Of a DNA stretch of 64,000 nt, positions 7,828-17,004 are shown piece by piece. The stretch spans positions 1 through 64,000 of the forward strand of contig CASEGX010000017.1 of the NCBI GenBank assembly GCA_949287505.1, in the 5' to 3' direction. Position numbers and translations under genes: made by a program. The notes under the pieces are model-generated. The model was not told the origin of the DNA. It ran no database searches and saw nothing but the letters and a program-made list of their open reading frames with translations. Every line of letters starts with the position of its first letter. Position 1 is the stretch's first letter. This stretch comes from an uncultured Spirochaetales bacterium. Lineage in GTDB: Bacteria > Spirochaetota > Spirochaetia > Sphaerochaetales > Sphaerochaetaceae.

Positions 7828-8820
7828 TCAGCCTTTGAGCTCGTCTCCGAGCTTTATGCCCCATACAGAGCGCATTGCATCAGTTATTCTCAGAACGCGA
7901 AGGGTTTCTCTCCATGGCATCGCCTCTGGTTCTGTTTTCCCTTCCTCTATTGCCTTTGCTGCAGCATCCAGCTCGTATTCGTAGCCGTTTATCTCATGCT
8001 TGATCTCGATAGTTTCAAGAAGTTCAGGACTACGTTCTGCATTATATACTCTGATTACCTCGGGATTATTCACATTGACAACTTCAATTGAGCCTTCTGT
8101 CCCGTATATCATTCCCTTCCTGTCTGAGACGCACTCTGAGTCGGAGAAGATTGTCGCAGATGCACCGGACTCGAATGTGATGTTTATCGTATTTCTCAGG
8201 TCAACTCCTTCCGGGCTCTTCACAGCAAGTCCGGAAAGGGATTTGATGCTGTCTCCCTCCGTTGCCATGAGGACGAAGTTGAGCGGGTAGACACCTACAT
8301 CCATAAGTGCTCCGCCTCCAAGAGAAGGGTCACTGATTCTTGGCTTGTGAATGATCTTGTATCCAAGATTTGCGGAAATCGTTGTTACGCGTCCAATGCG
8401 TCCGGAAGCGATGATGTCATTGATGATCTTCCTGGATGGCATGTAGCGTGTCCATATAGCTTCTGCGACATAGAGCTTTTTTTCAGCAGCAAGCTTAAAT
8501 ACCTTTTCCGCCTCTTTCTCATTTATGCAGAATGCCTTTTCCGTAAGTATGTTCTTGCCATGGCTGAGAGCATTCATCATCTGGACGGCATGGAAAGCAT
8601 GTGGCGTCGCTATATAGACAAGATCCACGTTATCATCCTCATAAAGCTCCTCATAAGAGCCATATGCTTTTTCTACATTGAAGCGTGAAGCAAACTCTTC
8701 AGCTTTAGATTTATCACGGCTGGCGACAGCTTCGATAGTGATTCTGTCCTGCATTTGCATCATTGTATTTGCCAGTGTCGATGCGATGTTCCCGCATCCT
8801 AAGATTCCGATTCTGAGCAT
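7828..8820 (-). CDS. Gfo/Idh/MocA family oxidoreductase
   Basis: A 330-residue NAD(P)-dependent dehydrogenase-like protein. The N-terminal Rossmann motif is GILGCGNIASTLA (residues 5-17); TPHAFH and LTEKAFCINEKEAE (the E-K-P-like block, here EKAF) mark the nucleotide/substrate site, and ALMDVGVYPLNF matches the family's second domain. The substrate is probably a sugar, polyol or related carbonyl but cannot be specified. AAGGAG (8829-8834) lies 8 bases before the ATG. It is a single gene, divergent from the acidic protein at 8902 and convergent with lipoprotein B. Confidence 0.88.
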   Translation of the reverse strand: MLRIGILGCGNIASTLANTMMQMQDRITIEAVASRDKSKAEEFASRFNVEKAYGSYEELYEDDNVDLVYIATPHAFHAVQMMNALSHGKNILTEKAFCINEKEAEKVFKLAAEKKLYVAEAIWTRYMPSRKIINDIIASGRIGRVTTISANLGYKIIHKPRISDPSLGGGALMDVGVYPLNFVLMATEGDSIKSLSGLAVKSPEGVDLRNTINITFESGASATIFSDSECVSDRKGMIYGTEGSIEVVNVNNPEVIRVYNAERSPELLETIEIKHEINGYEYELDAAAKAIEEGKTEPEAMPWRETLRVLRITDAMRSVWGIKLGDELKG

Positions 8821-8840
8821 TTTTAAATCTCCTTGCCGGT

Positions 8841-8884
8841 ATTATAGCATGTATGTGGTCGAATTCCATGTTTACCGTTATAAT
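8841..8884. promoter_or_regulatory. Divergent promoter region
   Basis: A perfect TATAAT on the plus strand (8879-8884) has TGGTCG 17 bases upstream; a perfect TATAAT on the minus strand (8841-8846) faces the oxidoreductase. Both would give leaders of only about 10-15 bases. Confidence 0.5.
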
Positions 8885-8901
8885 CGGGCCAGGAGTATCT
8901 T

Positions 8902-11856
8902 GTGGACCCTCTTTTTGCAGATTTTCAGTCACTGCTCTCCATGAGCAAGGAAAAAGCGGAAAAAAACATCCAGGAAGCGCTGAATTATATCAGGCTTGAT
9001 TTTAAGAATCTCGGTGTCATCATCGGGCAGTATCATCCATTGGAAATACTGAAGATGGCAGCCTGGGAAGAGCGGCGGATAACAAGAACAAGGCCGGATG
9101 ATCAGGCAGCTACAGCTTCTGCAAGGCTTCTTCCTGTTCTTCTTCAGTCAGTAGTCCAGAGCACGTCTTACGATGTTTCCCATGGTATTTCCTCAAACAG
9201 GAATATCCGGGATAAAGACTGGCAGAGGATAAGAAGCCTCTCTGAGGATGTCTCGAAACGTCTCATACGCTCCCTTGAGTGCTATGCTGTCCTTGCCGTA
9301 AAGAGCGGTAAGGTTGCAGAGGAGAACGCACTGCGTTACAGGGAGCTTCTTTTTGAGGAGGCATTCCCTCCCGCTGAGGATCTGGAAAGAATTGAGAGGT
9401 TCAGCTACATGACATATGTGGCGATGAAATCCGATGACAGTGTCATAAAGGAAAAATACGGCACTGATTCAGTGACTCTTGTTGACCAGGTCTACAGAAT
9501 AGCAAAGCGTGGTCTGGAAGGTATCGACAGACTGTCAGAGGAATCGACCATATATAAAAGCGAAGTCGAGACGCTGATGGCGCAGAAGAGAAGCCTGGAT
9601 CCTACAAGGATAGTGACAGACGAGGATCTGATGCATGAGGTCATCAAGGAAAATGGCTGGGAAGGAAGGGTTTCCAGGCTTGCCGGCGAACGCGATGATT
9701 TCGATCTTTTCCGTCCTGAATTCGCTGCGAATCTGCCATCCAGAGCATATGAAACACTTTCAGTCGAGCCGGGAACGCTTGATCTCGATGGCTGGATGCT
9801 CAAGGGGCTCTGGCCTGCGACGGTCTATCCATTCATACGCTTCGGCAATATGTATTTCTCATTCGTTGCAGAGCATATGCAGTCATATGGTCTCAGAATA
9901 CTCCAGGAAACGGCAGGTCTCTCACTCCGGTACACAGAAGCTACGATAGAGGCGATGAAGCTCCTTTTCAGGGAAGGGGATGAGGGAGATGTGTATCTTT
10001 TCGATGGCAATAAGATTGATGTGTCGATTCTCTCATCACTTGAAGAGGTCAATTCATTCACATCCCCTGAGCTTTTCCAGCTCAGGATGGTGAGAAGGAA
10101 GGAAGAGGCACAGAAGAAACCAAGAATCGGGCATAAAGCACTCATCATCGAACCTGATGATTTCGAATCATTGAGGAAAATCGGAGATGACGTATTTTCA
10201 TGTTCTGCATATTGCATTATCAGGGCATCGGAAAAGCCTGAAGCAAAAAAAGAATTCTGCAAGACCATATTCGGACAGCTCGAGATGCCAGAACCTACAG
10301 AGTATGATGCCATCATAGATCCTGAAGAGATCGAGGATGAGGAGAAGATTGATGATGACGTTCTCTCCGATGACATCACGGATGAATATGAGTATGAAGC
10401 TGAGGATGAGGATGAGAGCGAGAAGAGGATAGAAGAGAAGGAGAAGCTTCTTGAGGAGTCCATTCCTGAGGATGACATAAACTATGAGCGCAGTGCTGAG
10501 ATAGAGAAGCTCAAGGAGAAGTATGCGCTCACCAGCGATATCATCAGAAAGGATGAGGAAGCAGAGGCAGAGGCTGACGAGTATGAGAAAGAGCTCGACG
10601 ATGATGATTTCATCTATGATGAGCCTGAAAGCGATGATATGAATGATGACATAGATCCGGAGGCTGAGAGAATCTATGATGAGGCTGAAGCTGTGGATGA
10701 GTATGCTGATGACAGCACTCCCGATCCTGATCAGCTCACATTCTTCGATGAGCTTTTCAGCGATGATGAGATGAAGGAAGCTGACAGGATTGCAGATGAT
10801 GAGTTTGCAGCCGAGGATGAGGAAGCATACGAGAAAGCCGAGAAGGAGGCGGAGGAGTTCTCCTCCTCTGAAAGGGAAGTGCTTCCTAATTCAGCGGTGC
10901 TTGATGAAGATGTTTCCGCTTCAGAAGAGTCTCTTGAGGATTTTCCATGTTTCGGCGGAAAGGAAGATGATGCTGCAGAAACGGAAAATCATGGCGAGAT
11001 AGAAAGCCCAGACACGGATGAGGCAACAGAGACACCAGAGAAAGAAAGCACGGAGGAAAAGGAAGAGACTGCTGCAGATAATGAGATAGCAGCTGAATCA
11101 TCTTCCTCTGAAGATGCTGCTGTGGCTCCGGAAGAAGTTCCTGAAGAAGCGGTCCATGATGATGAAGGAAAGGAAGCAAAAGCAGAGGATTCTTCCAATC
11201 TTTCCGATGATGCACCTGACAAAGAAGAGAAGAGCGGAGAGCGCGCAGTGATCTCTGATGAATCTTCCACGCAGGAAGAGAGCGTGGAGACGACAGAGAC
11301 ACTGATAGACAAGGGTCTTGTTAAGCCTGTTGAGCTTGCAGGTGGCGGTAAAGTTTTCGTGATGACGGAGAATGCTTTCGAGATCGAGGAGGAGAAGGAG
11401 GAAGAAGAGCCTGTTGTCTCAAGACCTGAACTTACAGGAATATTGAGAGAGATATCCCTGCATCTGGATGAGAAAGAAAGCCCATTCATGTCATTCCTCT
11501 CTCATTCTGACAGTGAGATGCATGACTATCTTTCCAGGGTGATAAAGTCCAGCTGGGAAAGACAGCTTTCAGATGGCAAGGACAAAATGTTCTCCATATT
11601 CGATTATTCCATCTCAGTCATTCTCTCTGCAGGGCGTATAAATGATTCCCTCAGACGGGATACTCTTCTCAATAATGCCGGTGCAGTGATGTATTCGCGT
11701 CATAAGACGTCCTGGAATGCGCTTGTTCTTTCAATCAATGATGACTTTGAGATTGTCGATGTTTATGAGAAAAGTGTGACACCTGACTCTTTCTCTCCGG
11801 CCAACTGGAAGATCTGCCGTGTCATCGGAGAACAGCTTATTGCGAGGAGCAAGTGA
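8902..11856 (+). CDS. Large acidic protein of unknown function
   Basis: A 984-residue protein starting at GTG 8902, with AGGAG 6 bases upstream. Three parts can be seen. Residues 1 to about 470 are mixed alpha/beta without a recognised motif or signal peptide. Residues about 470-845 are extremely rich in Glu and Asp (runs such as DEDESEKR, DDDDF, EKEAEEFSSSE), low in hydrophobics and probably disordered. The last 140 residues (from VSRPELTGI) return to folded composition and end ICRVIGEQLIARSK. It is cytoplasmic by default and shares a TGATG junction with the inositol-phosphatase-like gene. I do not recognise the family; the acidic middle could bind cations or basic proteins, but that is a guess. 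Confidence 0.8.
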   Translation: MDPLFADFQSLLSMSKEKAEKNIQEALNYIRLDFKNLGVIIGQYHPLEILKMAAWEERRITRTRPDDQAATASARLLPVLLQSVVQSTSYDVSHGISSNRNIRDKDWQRIRSLSEDVSKRLIRSLECYAVLAVKSGKVAEENALRYRELLFEEAFPPAEDLERIERFSYMTYVAMKSDDSVIKEKYGTDSVTLVDQVYRIAKRGLEGIDRLSEESTIYKSEVETLMAQKRSLDPTRIVTDEDLMHEVIKENGWEGRVSRLAGERDDFDLFRPEFAANLPSRAYETLSVEPGTLDLDGWMLKGLWPATVYPFIRFGNMYFSFVAEHMQSYGLRILQETAGLSLRYTEATIEAMKLLFREGDEGDVYLFDGNKIDVSILSSLEEVNSFTSPELFQLRMVRRKEEAQKKPRIGHKALIIEPDDFESLRKIGDDVFSCSAYCIIRASEKPEAKKEFCKTIFGQLEMPEPTEYDAIIDPEEIEDEEKIDDDVLSDDITDEYEYEAEDEDESEKRIEEKEKLLEESIPEDDINYERSAEIEKLKEKYALTSDIIRKDEEAEAEADEYEKELDDDDFIYDEPESDDMNDDIDPEAERIYDEAEAVDEYADDSTPDPDQLTFFDELFSDDEMKEADRIADDEFAAEDEEAYEKAEKEAEEFSSSEREVLPNSAVLDEDVSASEESLEDFPCFGGKEDDAAETENHGEIESPDTDEATETPEKESTEEKEETAADNEIAAESSSSEDAAVAPEEVPEEAVHDDEGKEAKAEDSSNLSDDAPDKEEKSGERAVISDESSTQEESVETTETLIDKGLVKPVELAGGGKVFVMTENAFEIEEEKEEEEPVVSRPELTGILREISLHLDEKESPFMSFLSHSDSEMHDYLSRVIKSSWERQLSDGKDKMFSIFDYSISVILSAGRINDSLRRDTLLNNAGAVMYSRHKTSWNALVLSINDDFEIVDVYEKSVTPDSFSPANWKICRVIGEQLIARSK

Positions 11857-12632
11857 TGGACAGTGCTTTGCTGAAAGACCGATTCGCCATAGCATGGAAG
11901 GCTGCTGAGCTTGCCTCCTCATTCCTCCTTTCGCATGAAAGCCTCAGAAAGGAGATTTCTGAGAAGGCTGAGAATGATTATGTCACCAAAGCTGATAAGG
12001 AATGTGAACGGATCATAATCTCTGCAATACAGGAGTCATTCCCCGAGGACAGTATATATGGCGAGGAATCCGGAGAGACTGAGGGAAAAGGGAAGGGTAG
12101 ATGGATTATTGACCCGATTGACGGCACGGTGGATTTCATGGCGTCTTTCCCTGCTTACACGGTTTCGATAGCCTTCGAGGATGATGAGGGGATTGCCTTC
12201 GGTATTGTCGCTGTCCCAAGACAGGGAGAGACATTCTCTGCATTCAGGGGGGAGGGAGCTTTCCTCAACGGTGAAAGAATAAGAACCGATGAGACGACAC
12301 CACTGGGGGAGACACTTGCTATCCTTGTGCCTCCTCATCGCTTCCATGCCGCCCTTCATGGTTATATCGAGAAGATGGAGCGCTTCTATTATTCATTCAC
12401 GGACATGAGATCCATAGGTTCTGCAGCCCTGTCGCTCTGTTATGTGGCAGCAGGAAGGTGCACTGCATACTATGAGCTCCGTCTTCATCTCTATGACGTA
12501 GCTGCAGGCCTTCTGATACTCCGTGAAGCCGGAGGAAAGTATTCCATTCAGGAAGGTCCTGACGGTACGCTGGATATCGCAGCATCATCTGTATCTGCCT
12601 ATGCGGCAATGATGGAGTGCATAAATGGTTAA
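11856..12632 (+). CDS. Inositol monophosphatase family protein
   Basis: A 258-residue metal-dependent phosphatase of the IMPase/CysQ fold. Metal ligands are in GEES (about residue 73), WIIDPIDGTVDF (the DPxDGT block) and the C-terminal LYDVAAG, which replaces the usual WDxAAG. The substrate could be inositol phosphate, PAP or a sugar bisphosphate. The start at 11856 overlaps the preceding TGA, with GAGGAG 6 bases upstream, preferred to a GTG at 11853. Its 3' end overlaps the HAD gene by 8 bases, so translational coupling through 8902-13660 is likely. Confidence 0.9.
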   Translation: MDSALLKDRFAIAWKAAELASSFLLSHESLRKEISEKAENDYVTKADKECERIIISAIQESFPEDSIYGEESGETEGKGKGRWIIDPIDGTVDFMASFPAYTVSIAFEDDEGIAFGIVAVPRQGETFSAFRGEGAFLNGERIRTDETTPLGETLAILVPPHRFHAALHGYIEKMERFYYSFTDMRSIGSAALSLCYVAAGRCTAYYELRLHLYDVAAGLLILREAGGKYSIQEGPDGTLDIAASSVSAYAAMMECING

Positions 12633-13284
12633 GGCTGTCCTTTTTGATTTTGATGGCACTCTTGCGGACTCATCTCCGGGAATCTTTCATACAGCACTCT
12701 ATACTGTCAGGGCACTCGGTGTGGACAAGGAATACACCAGCGAGGATCTCAGACGGTTTGTCGGGCCACCTCTCAGACAGTGCTTTGTCGTTGCTTTCGG
12801 TCTGGATGAATCACTTCTCGATGATGCTGTTGCGATATACCGGAAGGAGTATGAGGCTAAGGGGCGTTTCATGATGGAGCTTTATCCATCGATGAAAGAA
12901 GTTCTTCTTTCCCTTAAGAATGATGGCCTTATGCTTGCTGTCGCCTCCTTCAAGAGTGAGGCACTGGTTTATTCCTGTCTCGAGTACCTTGGCATTCTCG
13001 ATCTTTTTGACAGTGTGCATGGCTCTTCACTGACTGAGGATCTTACCAAAGGTGATATCATAAAGCGGGTTCTGTCGGATCTCGGGATAGAAAGCGATGA
13101 GGCGGTGATGGTCGGAGATACTCCCTCCGATGCAAAAGGTGCAGAAGATGCCGGCACGCATTTTGTGGGTGTGTCATATGGCTTTGGTTTCCGCCCTGGA
13201 GAAAAGACAGGGTATAATATGATTTCCTCTACTGTTGAGCTTGAAGCTGCAGTCGGGAGGATCAATGGAGGAATATATGATTGA
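12625..13284 (+). CDS. HAD hydrolase, phosphoglycolate phosphatase-like
   Basis: A 219-residue subfamily IA HAD phosphatase. Motif I is VLFDFDGTLADSS (residues 5-17), with a helical cap containing FVGPPL; motif II lies near VASFKSEAL and motif III/IV near MVGDTPSDAKGAEDAG. The substrate is undefined; phosphoglycolate or a related small phosphoester is typical. It overlaps the genes on both sides by 8 bases. A second HAD IA protein of the same general type is at 27309. Confidence 0.88.
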   Translation: MVKAVLFDFDGTLADSSPGIFHTALYTVRALGVDKEYTSEDLRRFVGPPLRQCFVVAFGLDESLLDDAVAIYRKEYEAKGRFMMELYPSMKEVLLSLKNDGLMLAVASFKSEALVYSCLEYLGILDLFDSVHGSSLTEDLTKGDIIKRVLSDLGIESDEAVMVGDTPSDAKGAEDAGTHFVGVSYGFGFRPGEKTGYNMISSTVELEAAVGRINGGIYD

Positions 13285-13660
13285 GAAGATTGAGACAAAG
13301 GCAGCTCCTGCCGCTATCGGGCCGTACAGCCAGGCTGTGAAGGCTAACGGAATGGTATTCGCATCCGGCCAGATTCCAATCGATCCTGCAACTGGAAGTA
13401 TCATTGAGGGAAGTGCCGCAGATCAGGCAAAGCAGGTCTTCAGGAACATCAGCGCAGTTCTTGCTGCAGCCGGCACCGATATTACGAAAGTCGTCAAGGC
13501 AACGGTATTCCTGAAGGATATGGGAGATTTCGGATCGGTGAATGAGGTATACAGCGAAGCATTCAAGGATGCTCCTGTTCTTCCCGCCCGTTCTGCGGTT
13601 GCCGTGAAGACCCTTCCCAAGGATGTGCAGGTGGAAGTAGAGGTCATTGCGCTTGCATGA
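13277..13660 (+). CDS. ridA: RidA family enamine/imine deaminase
   Basis: 127 residues, the normal RidA length. It hydrolyses reactive 2-aminoacrylate and other enamines released by PLP enzymes. Family blocks are AAIGPYSQAV, GQIPIDPATG, a conserved Arg in LPARSAVAV and the C-terminal VEVEVIALA. The ATG at 13277 has GGAGG 5 bases upstream inside the end of the HAD gene, with an 8-base overlap; starts at 13265 or earlier would add unconserved residues. It is the last gene of the unit and is followed by a hairpin. Confidence 0.93.
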   Translation: MIEKIETKAAPAAIGPYSQAVKANGMVFASGQIPIDPATGSIIEGSAADQAKQVFRNISAVLAAAGTDITKVVKATVFLKDMGDFGSVNEVYSEAFKDAPVLPARSAVAVKTLPKDVQVEVEVIALA

Positions 13661-13669
13661 GCTGTAATC

Positions 13670-13697
13670 AGGCTGTTTTCATGCAAGGCAGCCTTTT
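13670..13697 (+). terminator. Terminator after ridA
   Basis: Stem AGGCTG/CAGCCT (13670-13675, 13689-13694) overlapping a TTTT run. An alternative longer pairing uses CTTGCATGA/TCATGCAAG. Confidence 0.5.
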
Positions 13698-13750
13698 ATA
13701 TTGCTGAAAACATAATAACTGTGAAATAATTCCTTGCTGAGGTGTAAATC

Positions 13751-14665
13751 ATGGAAAAGAAAAAGCTTTTCGCTCTTCTCAGCAAGCTTTCCCTTCTGTT
13801 TGTTCTGTGGGGATTCTCAGCCAGGACTCTTGGGGTGGTCTCGCACTCTGCATGGTTCGGCGATTCTGTATTCACGAATACAGGATATGAAGTGATGACG
13901 GCAGGTCTGACATCATTCTCTGATGGTCTCTTTGTATTCGGCTATATTCTCATAGCCGTATTCGTCCTGATGATCTATTCATTTGCCAAGTTCGATACAT
14001 CTGTAAAGCACAACCTTAAGCTCAGCATTATAATCTCGATACTTCTTCTTGTGTTCGGCTTCCTGGGACTTGTCACGTCGTATCGTCTCTGCTTCGGCTG
14101 GTGGCTGATGTTCATAGCAAGCCTCGTGTCATGCGTGTTTGCTTTCGTGTCATCGAGGAGCGAGGGAGATGATGAAGCCATCATTTCGCATAAGCAGCTG
14201 AAAAAGGCTTCTAAACTGATCATGCTCCTTGTCCTCATCGCGTTCTTCCAGCCCGTTGCCTGCAATGAAAGCGGTTATGAGATAATCTCGGATTATCTTT
14301 TCGAATTCGATGACGGCATACTTATAGCAGCATGGCTTCTTCTCGGAATACTTGCTATCATATTCATAAATCTGATTGCTTTCTGGAAGAAAAGCGCTGA
14401 GGAGAACAGGAAGATGACCGCAATAAATGGAGGTCTCGTTCTTGCTTTCCTTGTTTTCTCCCAGATTATGTTCATCAGGGAATTCGGTTTTGAGAATAAT
14501 CTTCCATATCTGGAAGCGGGGTATTGGGTCACGTTCTTTGTCTCTGCCGTTTCATTTATATGGGCAGAAACTGCATGTAAAGCGGAAGAGAGGCAGGAGT
14601 CAGCGCCAGTGCTATATTACAAAGCACCTGATCCTGATAACCCGGAAGAGGAGGAATTGAAATGA
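13751..14665 (+). CDS. Duplicated 2 x 4-TM membrane protein
   Basis: 304 residues with about eight hydrophobic segments (roughly 7-28, 60-80, 88-110, 115-135, 158-173, 190-212, 225-245, 260-280). The two halves align by eye: NTGYEVMTAGL..DGLFVFGYILI in the first and ESGYEIISDYL..DGILIAAWLLL in the second, each followed by two more helices. This points to an internal duplication of a four-helix unit. The C-terminus is hydrophilic (ITRK-free, PDPDNPEEEELK). GAGGTG lies 6 bases before the ATG. It overlaps the next lipoprotein gene by 4 bases. No transport or enzyme motif is recognised. Confidence 0.8.
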   Translation: MEKKKLFALLSKLSLLFVLWGFSARTLGVVSHSAWFGDSVFTNTGYEVMTAGLTSFSDGLFVFGYILIAVFVLMIYSFAKFDTSVKHNLKLSIIISILLLVFGFLGLVTSYRLCFGWWLMFIASLVSCVFAFVSSRSEGDDEAIISHKQLKKASKLIMLLVLIAFFQPVACNESGYEIISDYLFEFDDGILIAAWLLLGILAIIFINLIAFWKKSAEENRKMTAINGGLVLAFLVFSQIMFIREFGFENNLPYLEAGYWVTFFVSAVSFIWAETACKAEERQESAPVLYYKAPDPDNPEEEELK

Positions 14666-14952
14666 AGCGCATCCAGGTTGTATTTCTTGCCATTCTTGTT
14701 CTGCTTCTGGCCTTGTCCTGTAGTGAGCCAGAAGGAGAGCGCTACTATACGATTACATTCATGAATCTCAGTGATGTCGGGCCAGAGAGCGGTATAACTT
14801 ACCCTGTCAGAGAGGGTACCAAACTGTGGCCTTATGATTCCGGTGTTAGAGCCGAGCATGTCTTCTTGGATGCAGAGTGCACCAGAGAGGCTACGAATCC
14901 GATAATCGTGGAGCGTGATATGACGCTCTATATTCTCTGGTCCCTCGTTTGA
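14662..14952 (+). CDS. Small lipoprotein with InlB/Flg_new-type repeat
   Basis: A 96-residue lipoprotein (signal peptide ending LALSC). The mature part, YTITFMNLSDVG to DMTLYILW, has the outline of one Listeria-Bacteroides (InlB B-type) repeat: a TFxxx start, a VxEGTKL core, an aromatic/Cys middle and the typical DMTLYxxW end. Such repeats are beta-grasp-like surface modules. It overlaps the membrane protein gene by ATGA, so the two are probably made together. A role in adhesion is possible but not shown. Confidence 0.78.
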   Translation: MKRIQVVFLAILVLLLALSCSEPEGERYYTITFMNLSDVGPESGITYPVREGTKLWPYDSGVRAEHVFLDAECTREATNPIIVERDMTLYILWSLV

Positions 14953-14964
14953 TATCTTTCCCCT

Positions 14965-15678
14965 TCAGCTGAGGCTGGAGGGGAGGCTCTGATTCTCCAT
15001 TTCTGCAAGAAGCTGAATGGTCATGTCCTTTGCAATCTCCGAAGCTTTTGCACAGTTCTTTTCAAAATTCCCGATACCCCTGAGTTTCGGAGTATCTGTG
15101 ATACACCGGATCGGGATGAATGGTATTCCGTTTGCATAGCAAACATGTGCAATGCTTCCAGATTCCATGTCCACGGAGAGAGGAGAGAATTCTCTCTTTA
15201 TTCTCTCACGTCCCTCATCGGCTATGAACGATTCTCCCGTGACCATTCTTCCCCAGAATGTCTTTTCTTCTGCGTTTATTCTTCTTGCTGCAACCTTCGT
15301 TAGTTTTATGAGGTTTTCATCTGAGTGAAAGAATACTGATTCCATCCAGGGATGGAATTCTGTGAGGATATCAGGGGCCACATCATGATAGCAGATATCA
15401 GTTCCGATCACCGTGTCGAAAATATTCAGCTTCTCATCAATGGCGCCTGCTGTTCCCGGGTTGATGATTGCTGTGACGCTGAAGGTATCTATCAGAAGCT
15501 GTGCGGCTATCGCGGCATTTACCTTGCAGACTCCGGAAAACAGGGCAACGACATCCATGCCCCCGATTCTGCCTTCATGGATTTCAAGCTTGGCTTTTCT
15601 GCTTGTCCTGTGATTTTCCAGCAGCGGAAGAAACGGCGCGAGTTCCTCATCTCCTGCACATATGATGCCTGTTATCAT
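14965..15678 (-). CDS. mtnN: 5'-methylthioadenosine/S-adenosylhomocysteine nucleosidase
   Basis: A 237-residue nucleoside phosphorylase-fold enzyme that removes adenine from MTA, SAH and 5'-deoxyadenosine, recycling SAM by-products. Seen here: NPGTAGAID (residues about 73-81), VDMESGSIAHVCY (ribose-binding Met-Glu) and RCITDTP with the catalytic Asp. AAGGAG lies 8 bases before the ATG. It is downstream of fucO on the same strand but separated by a stable hairpin at 15704. Confidence 0.9.
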   Translation of the reverse strand: MITGIICAGDEELAPFLPLLENHRTSRKAKLEIHEGRIGGMDVVALFSGVCKVNAAIAAQLLIDTFSVTAIINPGTAGAIDEKLNIFDTVIGTDICYHDVAPDILTEFHPWMESVFFHSDENLIKLTKVAARRINAEEKTFWGRMVTGESFIADEGRERIKREFSPLSVDMESGSIAHVCYANGIPFIPIRCITDTPKLRGIGNFEKNCAKASEIAKDMTIQLLAEMENQSLPSSLS

Positions 15679-15703
15679 TCTTTCTTCTCCTTTTGAGTGA
15701 AAT

Positions 15704-15735
15704 AATCCTCCAGACTGGAAAGAGCCTGGAGGATT
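15704..15735 (-). terminator. Hairpin terminator after fucO
   Basis: A 10-bp perfect stem (15704-15713 with 15726-15735), a 12-base loop, and on the minus strand an ATTTC tail. It lies between fucO and mtnN; the short U tract suggests partial read-through. Confidence 0.6.
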
Positions 15736-15749
15736 TCATCTGAAAGAGA

Positions 15750-16898
15750 TTATTTCATTATTTTCCTGAAGAGATTCTTGAAATCCTCAATTGATGCATC
15801 CTTCGGGTTTCCTGGAGCACAGGCATCTGCTGCGGCACTCTTTGCAAGGAAATCGAGATCTTCTTCCTTGATTGCCTCAAGAGTTTCCGGAATTCCCACA
15901 TCCTTTGAGAGCTGCCTTACAGCGTCCACAGCTGCCTTGCGGTATTCTTCCTGGGACATGGAATCCACGTTCTTGACTCCCATTGCCTTTGCAATCTCTT
16001 TGTATTTCTCGCCGGTTGCGTCTGCATTGAATTCCATAACGATAGGAAGCATCATCGCACATGCAACTCCATGTGGCGTGTCATATACAGCTCCGAGAGT
16101 ATGTGCCATGGAATGGGCGATACCAAGTCCTACGTTGGAGAATCCCATACCGGCAATGTACTGGCCGAGTGCCATCTCCTTCTTTCCTTCTGCATCTCCT
16201 GCAACGGATGCTCTCAGAGAACGTGCGATGATCTCAATTGCCTTGAGGTGGAACATGTCCGTCATCTCCCAGGCAGCTTTTGTCGTATATCCCTCGATTG
16301 CATGTGTGAGGGCATCCATTCCCGTTGCTGCTGTGAGGCTTTTCGGCATTGTAGCCATCATGTCTGGATCCACAACTGCGACAATCGGCATGTCATGCGG
16401 GTCTACACAGACAAACTTCCTCTTCTTCTGGACATCCGTGATTACATAGTTGATCGTGACTTCCGCTGCAGTTCCTGCTGTTGTAGGTACAGCAATGATC
16501 GGTGTGCATGGATTTTTAGTAGGTGCAGTTCCCTCAAGGCTTCTTACATCTTCAAACTCAGGATTTGCGATGATGATACCGATTGCCTTGGCCGTATCCA
16601 TTGAACTTCCGCCGCCGATAGCGACGATGCAGTCTGCCTCTGCTTTCCTGAATGCCTCAACACCATGCTGGACATTCTCTATTGTCGGGTTTGCTTTGAT
16701 ATCTGTATAAAGGGAATATGGGATTGCTGCCTCTTCGAGAACAGCTGTCACTTTTCCAGTGACTCCGAATTTCACAAGATCCGGATCCGAGCATACAAAG
16801 GCTTTTCTGAAACTTCTTGCCTTGATCTCATTTGCGATTTCCTTAATTGCTCCGCTTCCATGATAGGAAGTCTCATTGAGCATTATTCTGTTTGCCAT
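15750..16898 (-). CDS. fucO: Iron-dependent alcohol dehydrogenase, lactaldehyde reductase type
   Basis: 382 residues from the ATG at 16898, the same length as E. coli FucO and similar along its whole length (MANRIMLNET start, AIGGGSSMDTAKAIGII, PTTAGTAAEVTINYVITD, FVCVDPHD, GMDALTHAIEGYTT, AHSMAHTLGAVYDTPHG). FucO reduces L-lactaldehyde to 1,2-propanediol with NADH in fucose/rhamnose fermentation. The iron ligands Asp and three His are present in the DALTHAIE and H-rich blocks. GGAGG lies 7 bases before this ATG, preferred over a longer upstream start. No fucose genes are nearby, so another small aldehyde could be the substrate. Confidence 0.88.
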   Translation of the reverse strand: MANRIMLNETSYHGSGAIKEIANEIKARSFRKAFVCSDPDLVKFGVTGKVTAVLEEAAIPYSLYTDIKANPTIENVQHGVEAFRKAEADCIVAIGGGSSMDTAKAIGIIIANPEFEDVRSLEGTAPTKNPCTPIIAVPTTAGTAAEVTINYVITDVQKKRKFVCVDPHDMPIVAVVDPDMMATMPKSLTAATGMDALTHAIEGYTTKAAWEMTDMFHLKAIEIIARSLRASVAGDAEGKKEMALGQYIAGMGFSNVGLGIAHSMAHTLGAVYDTPHGVACAMMLPIVMEFNADATGEKYKEIAKAMGVKNVDSMSQEEYRKAAVDAVRQLSKDVGIPETLEAIKEEDLDFLAKSAAADACAPGNPKDASIEDFKNLFRKIMK

Positions 16899-17004
16899 CT
16901 TTCTTCCTCCACTAGCAATATAGTCATGTAAATTGGATTCGTGAAGCATTGTAAGTCTTCATAATCTGAAAGAGTATGGTAAAATAAGCGAAAGAGGAGG
17001 CTTT

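Noticed and set aside
10989-11489. Ser-rich antisense ORFs opposite the acidic protein (also 9825-10478)
   Set aside because: Composition mirrors Glu/Asp codons of the sense gene; no ribosome site or family pattern.
12247-12252. G6 run as a further phase-variable tract (similar G6 runs at 22387, 27779 and 49417)
   Set aside because: Only six bases, inside well-conserved reading frames that are intact; far shorter than the C8-C9 tracts.
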